Assembly: GCA_021292165.1 (NCBI GenBank)
Contig: JAHFWL010000434.1
Coordinates: 682,001 to 746,000 of the forward strand
Direction of reading: 5' to 3'
DNA from: Shinisaurus crocodilurus
Taxonomy: Eukaryota; Chordata; Lepidosauria; Squamata; Shinisauridae
Length of the DNA: 64,000 nt
Shown: positions 22,544 through 33,264 of the stretch, piece by piece
Position numbering within the stretch: position 1 is the first letter of the stretch
How the letters are laid out: each line of letters begins with the position of its first letter
Program-made: the position numbers and the translations under genes
Notes under the pieces: model-generated
What the model saw: the letters and a program-made list of their open reading frames with translations, nothing else
The model's database searches: none
Told to the model about the DNA's origin: nothing

Positions 22544-23224
22544 AAGGGGTTGAGGAAGAATGAGGGCCAGTTACCGTAGTTCCAGCAGAACCCATACAGT
22601 GCACCTACAAGTAAACGTATTTAGGACTGGGGTGTCAAGGAAACAGAAGAAAAGCCCCAGGAGAATTTGGAACTAAATGTGAAGGTGCCAGACAGAAGAA
22701 ACTGCGGGAAGTGTTTTACACTAGAAAGATGAAAAGAAGGTCTGATCTCTTCACTTCTGCAGTGAAAAAGATGTAATGTTCAGTTTCTCTTTTATTAGTT
22801 CTGGCTGATTTCGGGGGGGGGGGGCAGGAAGGACACTGCAAAAAGGAAACCCGTAGGCCCGGTTTCAATCAAAATGGAGCGCCGGACAAGGGGAACAGAG
22901 TCAAATTGCTTTGCAAAGGAAACGTTGCAGGAGCAGCCACTGCATTTGCAGTGGGCTCACGTCTCAAAGTCAATAGCTTGTCTGTGTCAAAATGAAATTT
23001 CATTTTTAAAAACAACAGAGGCAGAAGTCTGGGTTAAGTACAATGGAAACATTCCCACCTGTTGTCCAGGAACAATTTCATTCACTTCCCTGGGAGACAA
23101 ATGGGGGTAACAAAGAAGAAAAATTGGCCGTTTGTTGCTCAACAAGCTGCGACTATTAAACTGTTTGCTTTGCTGCAGCCACCGGGATGGGGCCCACTCA
23201 TTCATATTTAGCATTTGTCTATGG

Positions 23225-23359
23225 CAGTGTTCTCCAACCTTGGGTCCCTAGATGTTTTTGGCCTACAACTCCCAGCATGCCCCAGCCAGCTATGCTGGCT
23301 GGGGCATGCTGGGAGTTGTAGGCCAAAAACATCTGGGGACCCAAGGTTGGAGAACACTG
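23225..23359. mobile_element. hAT-type palindromic MITE, young copy
   Basis: A 135-bp near-perfect palindrome with ends CAGTGTTCTCCAACCTTGGG and its exact complement. The 8-bp duplication GTCTATGG is perfect (23217-23224 and 23360-23367), so the insertion is recent. Confidence 0.93.
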
Positions 23360-23379
23360 GTCTATGGCTTAAGTGCTGC

Positions 23380-23740
23380 CAAAACCCTAGGGTGGCTGTG
23401 TGTCCTCTTTTACGGAGGACAGTCCTCTATTTGAAAGTGTCCTTTGCTTGAAAGGCTGTCCAGTCCAAGTGTGGTTTAAAGGTCAAGAACCATAAGAAGG
23501 GAGAGCAGAAGGGGCCTTGAAATTGCCAATCAACAGTAAGCCCCTGGACAGCAAACTGAGCAGGCCCACAGGTCACCGTGTCACAGGGTGAGATGTATTG
23601 TGTGTACTGTATTTCAACTGAAATGATAATAATTATTTTTAAATTTGCACCCATACGTATAAATTAGCATACACACATTTATTGATGTCCTCTCTCTTCC
23701 TCTTTTGGGGGGATATTTTTCCTCTTTTTTGGTGATGCTT
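23380..23740 (+). repeat. Unassigned repeat, 'cctctatttgaa' family
   Basis: Order of blocks: 'tgtcctcttttacggagga', 'cagtcctctatttgaaagtg', 'gaaccataagaagggagagc', 'ggacagca...tgagcagg', 'ggtcac', AT-rich centre, 'tcctcttttttggtgatgc'. The same order recurs at 40650, 62110 and 63320 and in reverse at 27490 and 38850. Confidence 0.75.
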
Positions 23741-24072
23741 CAATGGCCGCTCTAAAAACTACAAACACACAAATGGAAGAATTAACTAGATCCAGGATGC
23801 TTGCCCATGGTTACAACCCAAAGACACTGTGTTTTCCTCTCAAATGTTTCGAGGCTGGAGGAGGAGATCCATCCATCCTCTTATCCAGGGGCGGGCAGAT
23901 TTCAGGCTTTCAGGATCTACTTTGCGTTTTTCTAGAACCCTGGGATCCACCAACTGGAGCCTGGTCCAAAAGCCCCACATTTTAAATGAGCCTCAGAATT
24001 TGTTTTGATTACCAGAACTGAATGGAGCTCACAGTTCTTCCACAGAAAAACCCATTCCTGGCTAGCCAAACC

Positions 24073-24207
24073 CAGGGGTGGACCATTTGTGGTCCTCCCG
24101 TTGTTTTGGCCTACAGTTCCCATCAGCTCTAGCCAGTATAGCCAATAGTGAGGAATGATGGGAATTGTAGGCCAAAAACCTGGAGGGCCACAAGTTGCCC
24201 TCCCCTG
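24073..24207. mobile_element. hAT-like palindromic MITE
   Basis: Ends CAGGGGTGGACCATTTGTGG and CCACAAGTTGCCCTCCCCTG with 'ttggcctacagttcccat' arms. Confidence 0.7.
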
Positions 24208-24614
24208 TGTTGGGGACCTCCCCTCGGTGTGTTTCATTCAGACTGGCTAGCACACCGGGCACGAATCATCACTTTGCCAGAGGAGGCACTTCTAGTGCCA
24301 GCAACACCTGCTTGAGAGTAAAGCCTTCTCGAGTCAAATTCCATGGATAATAATGAATAGGGAAAGGGGGTGTTGGGGCCATGCCCATGGGCTGTGCCCC
24401 CAACTCTGCTTACTCATCTGAACCCCTCGCACACAGCCTTTGCACATATAAGTATGGGGGTTCCCCTGCACAATCTTTCCCCTGCAAACATGCAGGGAGG
24501 GGGGGAGAAAGAGCCTCTCAGCTGACAGGGCCTATTGCATTTACGTTCCCCCCAAATTGTTTAGGATTACATCCTACTTTACAGAGCAGAAGGTGAGATG
24601 ATAATATGAAGGAT

Positions 24615-24770
24615 GGGGGTCAGCAGTCTTCCCCACTATGGTGAGGTGTATTGTATTTTTATTTAAATTATGGTAATGGTGCATCTATACATATACATTA
24701 GCACATACACATTTTATGCAGATCTGTATGCTCTTTTGTCCCCTTTCCTTTTGGGGGGGGAGGGGCAACA
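24615..24770 (+). repeat. Partial copy of the 'cctctatttgaa' family, 3' half
   Basis: 'agtcttccccactatggtga', AT-rich centre and 'gctcttttgtcccctttcc' match the 3' half of the family. Confidence 0.6.
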
Positions 24771-24802
24771 TGTAAGTTGCCACCCTGCCCTTAAAACCAG
24801 GG

Positions 24803-25660
24803 ATTTATTTATGTATGTTTATGTACAGCATTTGTACACAACTCCATATCTAGAGGATTCCAGAGCGGTGAACAATAAAAAGATGAAACAGATAAAAAGA
24901 ATAAAAACAATGTATTAAAAACCGCATAACACTCAAACTGTGGCTGGTCAGCAAGGAAGGCTTTCCGAAAGAAGGACGTCTTCAGCAGGCACCAAAAAGA
25001 ACACAGTGTCAGAGCCTGCCTGACCTCCAGAACCAGAGAGTTTCACAGAAGTGGAGCCACCACACTGAAGGCTCTTCTCCTGGTGGACTCCAATCGGGCC
25101 ATAGGTCCATGTGCAACCACCAGAAGAATGTCCTCCAATGACCTCAGTGACCGGGCAGGTTGAGAAGGCGCTTTCTCAGGTATCCTGCTCCCAAGTTGTT
25201 TAGGGCTTTGTGCGCTAGTACCAGAACCTTAAACCTGGCCCAGTAGCAAATAGGCAGCCAGCACAGGTCCTTCAGCAAAGGAGTTGCATGCTGAAAAGGG
25301 GCAGCTCCCCACAATAGCCAAGCTGCTGCAAGCTGCACTAGCTCCAGCTTCCGGAGCAGTCTTAAGGGCAGCCCCACATAGAGCGCATTGCAGTAATCCA
25401 GTCTTGAGGTTACTAGTGCCTGTATCACTGTGGCCAAGCTATCCCTGTTGAGGCAATATTTCAGGCACTTTAACAGTCTGTCCTGAAAATCAGAGAAATA
25501 AGAGTTTAAAGTATCTGATGCTCCAACAGAGGACACCGAGTCTTTGTCAATCTTGTGCATGCTATTCCGAGTCGTGGCAGAGGCTTGCCAATGTTTGGTC
25601 TGGAAGGGTGCACTGGTGCTTTTAATAGCTGCATTATATACTGATGAGAGCAGCAATAAT
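24803..25660 (-). pseudogene. L2-like LINE 3' portion
   Basis: Minus strand: LNRDSLATVIQALVTSRLDY and CNALYVGLPLRLLRKLELVQ, then AAWLLWGAAPFQHATPLLKD, WLPICYWARFKVLVLAHKAL, i.e. the RT thumb/C-terminal region of the L2/CR1 group. The 3' tail extends to 24803 with 'tttatttatgtatg'. It lacks the polymerase core and is a dead fragment. Confidence 0.82.
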
Positions 25661-26194
25661 TGCTGGAGCCTTCCCTGCCAGCAGAGCAGTTAAAGAGACA
25701 GGCGCCCTCTTTGGGTCCGTGGGTGGCGAGTTCTTGCAATTTCGCAAATGATGCTGACATCCAAGTTTGCACTTTCCACATCTTTAAATCGAATGATGAA
25801 GTGACATTGATTAGAATGGATGCTAGATTCCCCCCCCCCCCCCGCTTCCCTTCACTGACACTGCTTGCTGCCTTGCATTATAAAATGATTGTCATGATAT
25901 GTCCTGGATTAAAGGCTGCTTTTAGGGCCTTCCCAAACGACAAGCTTCCCTGATGATTTTTGGGAGCCCTAATCCCCCGTGCCAGTATTTCAGTATCCTG
26001 CTTCTCTGCCTGTGCAATTCATGACAGTAGCGATCGTCTCGCTACAAGAGGGACATCTGCACAGTGCTATTTTTTTGCAACGGAAGAGAGGTGCTCTCCA
26101 GTACAGGAAGTGCACAACCGCAGACAAAAGTTTAAGGAAAGGAAGATTTGAGGCCCATGCCAGCTCCAGCTTTTGGAAGGCCCTCGGGTAAGAC

Positions 26195-26520
26195 ACCCTC
26201 AGTAGTCCCCCGCCCCTCCCTCACTGAATCTACCTTTCCGCCGCCATGGTCACCAGCTGCTCTGGCTCCTCATCCTCTTTCTTACCTTTTCTACCACTTG
26301 GTTGCTTGGCATGCAGACGAGCCAGTGAGCAAGGAGGCAGTGACGTCTACTGCCCCTCCTTCTCACTCACCACCACCTTGGTCTGGGCCAGAGCGAGAGG
26401 CAGGCAAGCAAGCAAATTGCAATGGTGACGAGGAGGAGCAACACCAGAGGGCTTTTAGCCATGGGTCCCTGCCTGGGCGTGGGCAGGTGTCCAACCATGC
26501 TGACTCTTGACACCAGCCTT
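26195..26520 (+). repeat. Unassigned repeat, also at 47320-47472/48468-48660
   Basis: 'ccctccctcactgaatctacc', 'gtcaccagctgctctggctc', 'gagccagtgagcaag', 'ggtctgggcc...gcaagaggcagg' and 'attgcaatggtgac' recur in the same order at 47345-48550, where the hAT element interrupts them. This copy is uninterrupted. Confidence 0.7.
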
Positions 26521-26889
26521 GCTTGTGGCAGGCGTTAGATCTGCCTTTTGGAACAAGGCACAACATTAGATGGGTCCAGGTAACCAGTTCAGGAGCAGCA
26601 AGAGGAAGAAAGAGCAACCACTTTAGGCAACTTGCCTTTGAGAGGTTTGGCTGGAACATGCATTTGGCCTTTGTGGAAATTCTCTGTCCAGCTACAGAAA
26701 TCACGACAGATGTGGATTCTACTCAGTCACAGGATAAAGAGCAGGCCCAGCACCAGCACTCATGGGCAACTACTGGGACCCCAGAGCCCTGGCAGAGCTT
26801 ACTGGCACTGATGCCTGCCCTAGGCCCCTGCACTAAGCAGCTGCTCCTGCGAGCTGCCATTTAAATTCCCCACAATGCCCTGGAGCAAC

Positions 26890-27410
26890 CCGATATCCTG
26901 AAGGAGTGACTCCTCCCATATATATCTGCCCGGACCCTAAGATCATCTTCAGAGGCCCTTCTCCAGGTACGCCCACCAAATGAGGTTAGGTTGGTGGCTA
27001 CTAGGGAGGGGGCCTTTTCCGTGATGGCACCCCAGTTGTGCAGTGCCCTCCCCAAAGAGTCTCTCCAGGCACCTACATTGTATTTTTTTTTCAGTGTCAG
27101 GTGAAGAACTATTTTTTAACTTCCCCAGACTTTTAAAGGTGCAATTCTGTGTGTCTTTAGACAGAAATACATCCAGCACCGGCCAGCCACTCCTTCAATT
27201 CTGTTTTTAAATGTGTTGTTATGTTCTTAGATCTTTACACTGACATTGGTTTTTACTGTTGTCCTGACTTTGGGTTTTTTCTATTTTAAACTTTTAAACT
27301 TTTATATTTTATCATGTTGTATTTTGGGGGTTTAACTTCTGTGAATTACCCAGAGAGCTTTGGTTGTCAGGTGCTATAGACATATAGTAAATAAATAAAA
27401 ATAAATACAT
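26890..27410 (+). repeat. L2-like LINE 3' end, plus orientation
   Basis: The + strand shows the decayed AFSVVAP-type C-terminus ('gggggccttttccgtgatggc') followed by the typical tail 'acccagagagctttggttg' and 'ataaataaaaataaata'. Confidence 0.65.
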
Positions 27411-27489
27411 ATACCAGTGGCACCTTGGGGAATTTAAAATTGTGGCTCCTAGCCTCCAGCAGATAACACCAGGTAAGCCTCACCAACAT

Positions 27490-27865
27490 AGGAAAGGGCT
27501 AGGGTGCCCACATACATATCACCAAAAAAGAGAAAATGCATCACCGAAAAAAGAGAGTAAGAGAGAAGACCTATTTGCATAAAATGTGCCTGTGTCTGTG
27601 TTAATTTATGTGTACAGATGCAAATTTGGAAAGAATTACTATAATTTAAATAGAAATATAATACATCTCCCCATAGTTGGAAAGACTGACCAGGTGAGCT
27701 GTGTCCGGTGCTATCTGTTCATGGGTCACTTCGAGGTCCCTGAGCTCTCCCTTCTTATGGGCCTTGGTCTTGATCTTTAAACTGGACTTGGATTGGACAG
27801 CCCTTCAAATAGAGGACACCTTCAAATAGAGGACTGTCCTCATAAACTAGGCCACCCTGGAGGGG
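27490..27865 (-). repeat. 'cctctatttgaa' family, reverse copy
   Basis: Starts with 'agggtgcccaca' and 'accaaaaaagagaaaatgc', and ends 'caaatagaggactgtcctc' and 'aggccaccct'; the outer AGGGTG/CACCCT blocks are inverted. Confidence 0.7.
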
Positions 27866-28717
27866 CCCACCAGTGGGCACTTTGCCAAGGGTCCCCTCAA
27901 ACCTGGCCTGGATTAGGAGAAACACAGCCATTGAAGGGAAGTGGCAGGCATTGCCTAATGCATTGCTGGACTGTAGCCCAAATGACATTTATGAGAAATG
28001 CCCTTAATGTCAAAGGTGTAATCTGAGTGAATCATGTTTGCCTGGTGTGGGTGTGAAGCGCACCATTTCCCTTGATCACTTAGCAAATGCCAGAGACCAA
28101 TATGCAAATACATGCATTTGATGTGAGGTTTGATCATTTTCTTTGTGCGCAAACAACTTCTGTCACATGGGCAGAGCGCATGAAGATATTTGCGCCTTCT
28201 GCTACATTTCAAAGGCTGTAAGCTTATTGGATAAACATTAATTGTGCTATGTTTAGAGTTACTGAAGGAAGGCCAGGAAATGTACCCTCTGCTAACAAAC
28301 GTTACTGAGTGGGTAAAGGCTATATGGGCTTCTGTATAATAGAGTAATAATAATATTTTAAAATCCCACACACTTAGAGAGGGATTCTGAGATGAAGGAA
28401 ATACCCCCTTGTGATATGGCTATTTTCCGTTGTATTACAGGAGATTAAAACACAGGGAGGTGAATCTGGCAACCGTTTTAGAGAGGCCTTGTGAATTAAT
28501 AACATTCTCAGAACCAACTAGTCCCAAAATAAGTATATTCAGGCATAATATGATAGGACAATATATCTCTAGAAAGTAATCTAAAGCCAAAGTAACCACA
28601 GCTGGACAAACCAAACAGCAGCGTTAAAGTGCAAAAAGATACTAGCTACATGTGTATTAATGTGTATTAAAGTACCAATTAAACCACAAAGCAGGTTGTG
28701 TTGCTTTAGCAGACTAA

Positions 28718-28845
28718 GGACGCAATCCTATGCATGTTTAGACAGAAAAATGTCCTACAACTCCCAGCATTCCCCAGCATGCTGGCTGGGGAATGCTGGG
28801 AGTTGCAGGACTTTCTTCTGTCTAAACATGCATAGGATTGCGCCC
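28718..28845. mobile_element. TTAA-type palindromic MITE
   Basis: Palindrome with 'gcaatcctatgcatgtttag' arms, flanked by CTAA on both sides (28714-28717 and 28846-28849). Confidence 0.82.
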
Positions 28846-28969
28846 CTAAATGGCTGTTTGGATTCTAGCTAATCCATTTGTCTCTCCCTGATAGGATGCA
28901 GATAGACCATGGATTTCTATTCTTTGCATATCGAGGCTGCCAGTTTATCAATACCGAGTAGAATGATCA

Positions 28970-29060
28970 TAGAATCATAGCCTCCAGAGTGGGAGAGCCC
29001 ACCACCTTCCTAGGTAGTTGGTTCCATTGTCGTATTGCTCCTAGGATAAAGCTTGGCTTC
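28970..29060 (+). repeat. CR1/L2-type 3' region fragment
   Basis: 'atcatagaatcatag', 'agtgtgggagagccc'-like and 'ggttccattgtcgtattgct' segments are typical of this tail; an internal part is missing. Confidence 0.6.
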
Positions 29061-29217
29061 CAAAATGACAGAAGCGCTCAAAAGTATCTGGAAGCAATTC
29101 TGTGCTGAACATGTACAGGCAACTGTTGCTCTGAATTCCTGAAGTGTAGCTGTTCATATTTCATGCTTTATCATGTTTGTATTCATCCTGGCCTACAAAG
29201 TTTTAAAGAATCATATA

Positions 29218-29475
29218 CAGTCACACCTTGGATTGAGAGCATAGTTCGTTCTGGAAACGTGCTTGTAATCCAAAACACTCTTATATCAAAACAAAATCCC
29301 CCCCAAAAAAATTTGTACAGAGATTTTTAATTTAAGCCGTACTACAGTACTTGTATTGCAAGATGTCGCTTGTATATCAAGTCAAATTTTTTAAAATAAA
29401 TATTTAAAAATTTGCTTGTCTTGCAAAATGCTCTCAAACCAAGTTACTTGCAAATTGCAATCCAAGGTATTCCTG
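29218..29475. mobile_element. Tigger/pogo-like MITE (Tc1-mariner)
   Basis: Ends CAGTCACACCTTGGATTG and CAATCCAAGGTATTCCTG are inverted repeats, flanked by TA on both sides (29216-29217 and 29476-29477), the Tc1/mariner target duplication. The 'ccttggattg...aatccaagg' end resembles Tigger-type elements. No transposase. Confidence 0.82.
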
Positions 29476-29489
29476 TATGGGTTATCTTA

Positions 29490-29795
29490 TTTTATCCTTG
29501 CAATGAACCCATGATGGCCACCAACTTGGACAGCTTTAAAAGAGGATTAGAGAAACTCATGGAGGAGAAGGAGATTATCGATGGCTACTAGTCATGATGG
29601 CTATATATTACCTCCGGCATCAGAGGCAGTGCGCCTCTCCATACCATTTGCTGGGGAACAGGAGCGTGAGGGTGGTATTGCACTCATGTCCTACCTGTGG
29701 GCTTCCCACAGGCATTTGGTTGGTCACTGTGTGAACAGAATGTTGGACTAGATAGGCTTTTGGTCCTACTCAGCACGGGCTCTTCTTATGTTATA
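29490..29795 (+). repeat. CR1-like LINE 3' UTR fragment
   Basis: 'gatggccaccaacttggaca', 'gagaaactcatggaggag', 'ggctactagtcatgatggct', 'gctggggaacag' and 'ggtcctactcagcacgggct' follow the same order as at 42390, 50715 and 57780. Confidence 0.75.
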
Positions 29796-29945
29796 TATTA
29801 TGAAGTAACGGGTGGAGTCCAACAGGGTAGACATATCAGCTCTCTACAGTCCCACAACCTGATCTTATGGGCGTGTGCACTCAGAAGTCCCACTGAGCAC
29901 AATAGGATTTACTTTCAAGGGAGCGTGCATAAGATTGTAGCCTTA

Positions 29946-30071
29946 GGGTGAGATCCTATACATGTTTAGACAGAAAAAAAGACCTACAACTCCCAGCATG
30001 GCTAGCTGGGGCATTCTGGGAGTTGCAGGCCTCCCCCCCACCCCTATCTAAACATGTATAGGATTGCACCT
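29946..30071. mobile_element. TTAA-type palindromic MITE
   Basis: Palindrome with 'gatcctatacatgtttagac' arms and 'cctacaactcccagcatgg', bordered by TTA on both sides. Confidence 0.75.
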
Positions 30072-30599
30072 TTAAAGTAGTGAATGGTCATTCCCTCTTC
30101 CCACGTGTGATGTCATGTCTGACGCTATCACTTTCATATACTTCAGTGTGCGTATACATGCAGTCTCCAGGGTGACCACAATGCCTTGAGGAAGGACCCT
30201 GCAGAGCAAAGCATTGAGAGGGAGGGGTCTGCAATGCATGACAGCAGCTGGGGGGCGGGAGGGAAAGAGCAGCAGTGTGTTCCTCCTGCAGTGGTCCTGC
30301 CTCTGGCTTTGCTGCTCCTCCTCTCTGTCAGTGCATCTGTGCAAGCAAGCAGTGGCAGGAATAAGGAGAAGTTAGTGGCAGCCTCTCCCTCTCTCTGGTT
30401 GTGGGAACTGGACCCATAGAAAGAGGGCAAGTGAATGGGCAGCAGCAACAACAATGAGGAAGGGGAGGGGGACCCATTGAAGGCATCTTGCCTAAGCCCC
30501 CACCACCACCAAAAAAACAACAACTCCTAGACCCAGCAGTGTTTGTGGGCTTGGCCTCCTGTGCACATAATGCCTTCTCTGTGCCCATTCCGCCTCCAC

Positions 30600-30960
30600 T
30601 CTCTTCCACACTTCCCATTGAAGCGCTAAGGGTGAAAACCAGGCCTTCTCGGTGGTAGCACCGAGATGGTGAAACTCCCTCCCAAGCTATATTTACCAGG
30701 TTGCCTACATTGTTGAGGCTTAGGTGCCAATTCTAAACCTTCATGCTTACCAAAGGCTAATTAGTGGCGTGCGGGTCTCTGTTGACTGATTGAGATTGTG
30801 CCGATGGTTAAATCATGTATCTCCACTGCTTGTTTTAAATAATTATTTATTCAAGTGTTTTTATTGTTTCATGTTGCAAACTCCTTTGGAAACCCTAAGT
30901 GGGTTCAAAGGTGGGGTACAACAGTTTAAAATAAATAAACTGAGAGAGAGAGAGGAGAGA
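30600..30960 (+). repeat. L2-like LINE 3' end, with (GA)n
   Basis: 'ccaggccttctcggtggtagc' is the decayed AFSVVA region in + orientation; the tail carries 'ggtggggtacaac' and 'aaataaataaactgagagag' at 30940-30962. Confidence 0.6.
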
Positions 30961-31592
30961 GAGGGTAGAGAAGGAACTTTATCCAACCTGATTGGGAAGA
31001 CTCCCATTAACCATTTTGTATCCATTATCCTACTGTTTCCACATACTTCCATCTACCTCCGTGCTTCTCTCCCACTGAAATCAAAGAGAAACCATAAGTG
31101 CTGATTTGTGGTTGGATTGTCCCCTAAACATGCAGACTTTCAAATAGGGGGTTGAAATCAAAGTTGGCATCACCGTTTCCAATTTTATAGTTAAAACCCA
31201 CAAATAATTCTCCACAACGTCCAGACCCACTCCCCCCCCCTCTACCTCCAAAGCCTCCCAAGATGCTCCCATTTGGCTCCTACAATGGTTTGCAGGATGG
31301 CAAAGACACCCAAATGATAAATGAACCTTGCTCCGGAGGCTAATGCCATGAGAACATGTCACTGTGCAGCCAAGTAGCTGGTCAGGCTAATCAGCACGGG
31401 AAGTGTACGGGGAGGTCCAGTTACAAAGCAGGGAACTAAAAATCTATTGGCAGGATGCAGTGGCAGTTTAGCACCAATTAGCACATTAAAATACATTTGC
31501 TCTCTAAACCAATTTACTTGCCACTTGAAGTAATTAGCTCCATCTGTCTGCGTAGAGTATTGGATGTGAACTTGGCTTTAAGAGAGAGAGAA

Positions 31593-32366
31593 AGTGTGAA
31601 GGATCACTAACAGGATCCTTTGCGTGAGTTCGGCGCTTAACGGGTTAACCGGCACTGAGCTATAACCCGAACTAGCGCTGGAGACCGCCTGGGAGGCTTT
31701 CGCACACAAGAGGAAACCAAAGTCCTTTAAATGACCAAATAAGGCTTTTATTTGTTTACACAAAACACGGAGCGGAACTAACAGCTTTCCAGGAATACTA
31801 CAATGTCAACACAACCTTAGTTGACCCCTGCGTTTATCAATGAAACAGGCTCTTAGGCTAGCGCATTGAAACTGGTCAGTTACCTTAGATCAGAGACGTT
31901 ACGCTAGTCAGTTTCAGCCTGGCTCCGGGTCGGCCGATCCGGGGATGGGAGTGGCTTACTCCGGCTGCCGCTTGGAGGACGAATCTGGCCCCGAAGTACC
32001 CTGAGTTCCCAACAACCCTTTACCGGAAGGGAGAGGGGTTTTCTACCCCTGAGTTCCCGCTCTCCCCACCCTCCAGGTCAGGTGGGGGCTTATGCCTGCC
32101 CCTTCGTATCAGGTGGGCTTATTCCTGCCCAGGAAGAAGGTGACGTACTGGTACTTTACAGCTCTTTGAGACTGCCCTGATAGTTTGATGGTTCTTGATG
32201 GTCCTTCCTTGGTTTTGTGGATCTCTACCGAGACTCCTCTTTCTTTGTTGGGGATGACGGTCTGTCTGGCTACTTCTCCTGTGACTTCATCCCCCCTTCC
32301 TCGCCCCCCTCCCTTGGGCGGAGACTGTGTGTGTGTGTGCAGACTTGTGTTAGGCTTTCTCCACAC
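31593..32366 (-). repeat. Probable solo LTR
   Basis: On the minus strand a polyadenylation signal AATAAA (plus 31747-31752) is followed by about 150 bp ending ...CCTTCACA, and preceded by a GC-rich region with 'cccctgacctgg'-type repeats starting TGTGTGGAG near 32366. Both ends are TGTG/CACA-like and an AAAG tetramer lies at each flank. No internal retroviral genes are next to it. Boundaries and family are uncertain. Confidence 0.4.
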
Positions 32367-32374
32367 AAAGGTTC

Positions 32375-32678
32375 AGACAATACGAGAACCCACACTCAAG
32401 GTTGAGTATGGGTTGTTGTTGAAAAGTGGGTTATCATGTTGTCTGAATACAGCTGTGCTAACAAACCATGCTTTGTTAATCATGAAAAACCCACAGTTCA
32501 CTACCCAAGAACAAACCATGGGTTCTCTCCATGGGTTGTTCGTGGTTAACAAACCATGGTTTGTTAGCGTGGCTGGGGTCAGACAACATGATAACCCACA
32601 TTTCAACAATAACCCATGGTTCAATGACAACCCACACTCAGTCCTTGAGTGTGGGTGATCGTGTTGTGTGAACCCAGA
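32375..32678. mobile_element. Palindromic element, GGGTTCAGACAAC family
   Basis: Starts 'ggttcagacaatacgag' and ends 'gtgttgtgtgaacccag', with inverted 'aacccacactcaa' and 'acaaaccatggtttgtta' blocks. It directly abuts the probable LTR. Confidence 0.72.
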
Positions 32679-33186
32679 GAGTCAAGATAACAATTTGTGG
32701 TTTCTCCATTTGTGTGAACCAGTGTCAACAGCACGACATGAAAAGAGGTACTTGAGGAAATCCTCTCGGTGGTCTAGCATTTATTGGACGTTACATCAAA
32801 GTGTATCATTAGTAGCGTGGCTCGCTCAGAGAGGTAAGTGCAGTGGTGGGAATCAGGAATTTATCAGTGTTAATCCCAAACTGACATTCAAGTTCCCTGA
32901 ATGGAAAAATGTCCCACTGCTTTTTGTCTAAAATTGGGCCCGGGGTTTTTGTTGTTGTTTTTCAAGTGATTCAGTTCCCACGAAGAAATGAAGGATGAAT
33001 GTTCTTCTAGAGCTCAATCAAAGCTGGATGCCTCTTAACTTCAGTGATGTCAGAATGGATTCTGAGACATCACCACATTTTCAGCACAGGGCTGACGCTC
33101 TGATGGGAGACCCCTGAATAATTTCCTGTTGACTGGAAAGCAACTGAAATGTGGCCTCAGGAGAGCACCAATTTAAATTAGCAGCT

Positions 33187-33206
33187 GTGTGTGTGTGTGT
33201 GTGTGT

Positions 33207-33257
<51 letters not shown>
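33187..33257. repeat. (TG)n(AG)n microsatellite
   Basis: About 38 bp of TG repeats, then about 30 bp of AG repeats. Confidence 0.92.

Positions 33258-33259
<2 letters not shown>

Positions 33260-33264
<5 letters not shown>

Noticed and set aside
22092..22604. Proline/arginine/glycine-rich open frames
   Set aside because: They lie in the GC-rich palindromic element, where stop codons are rare; all frames are similarly open.
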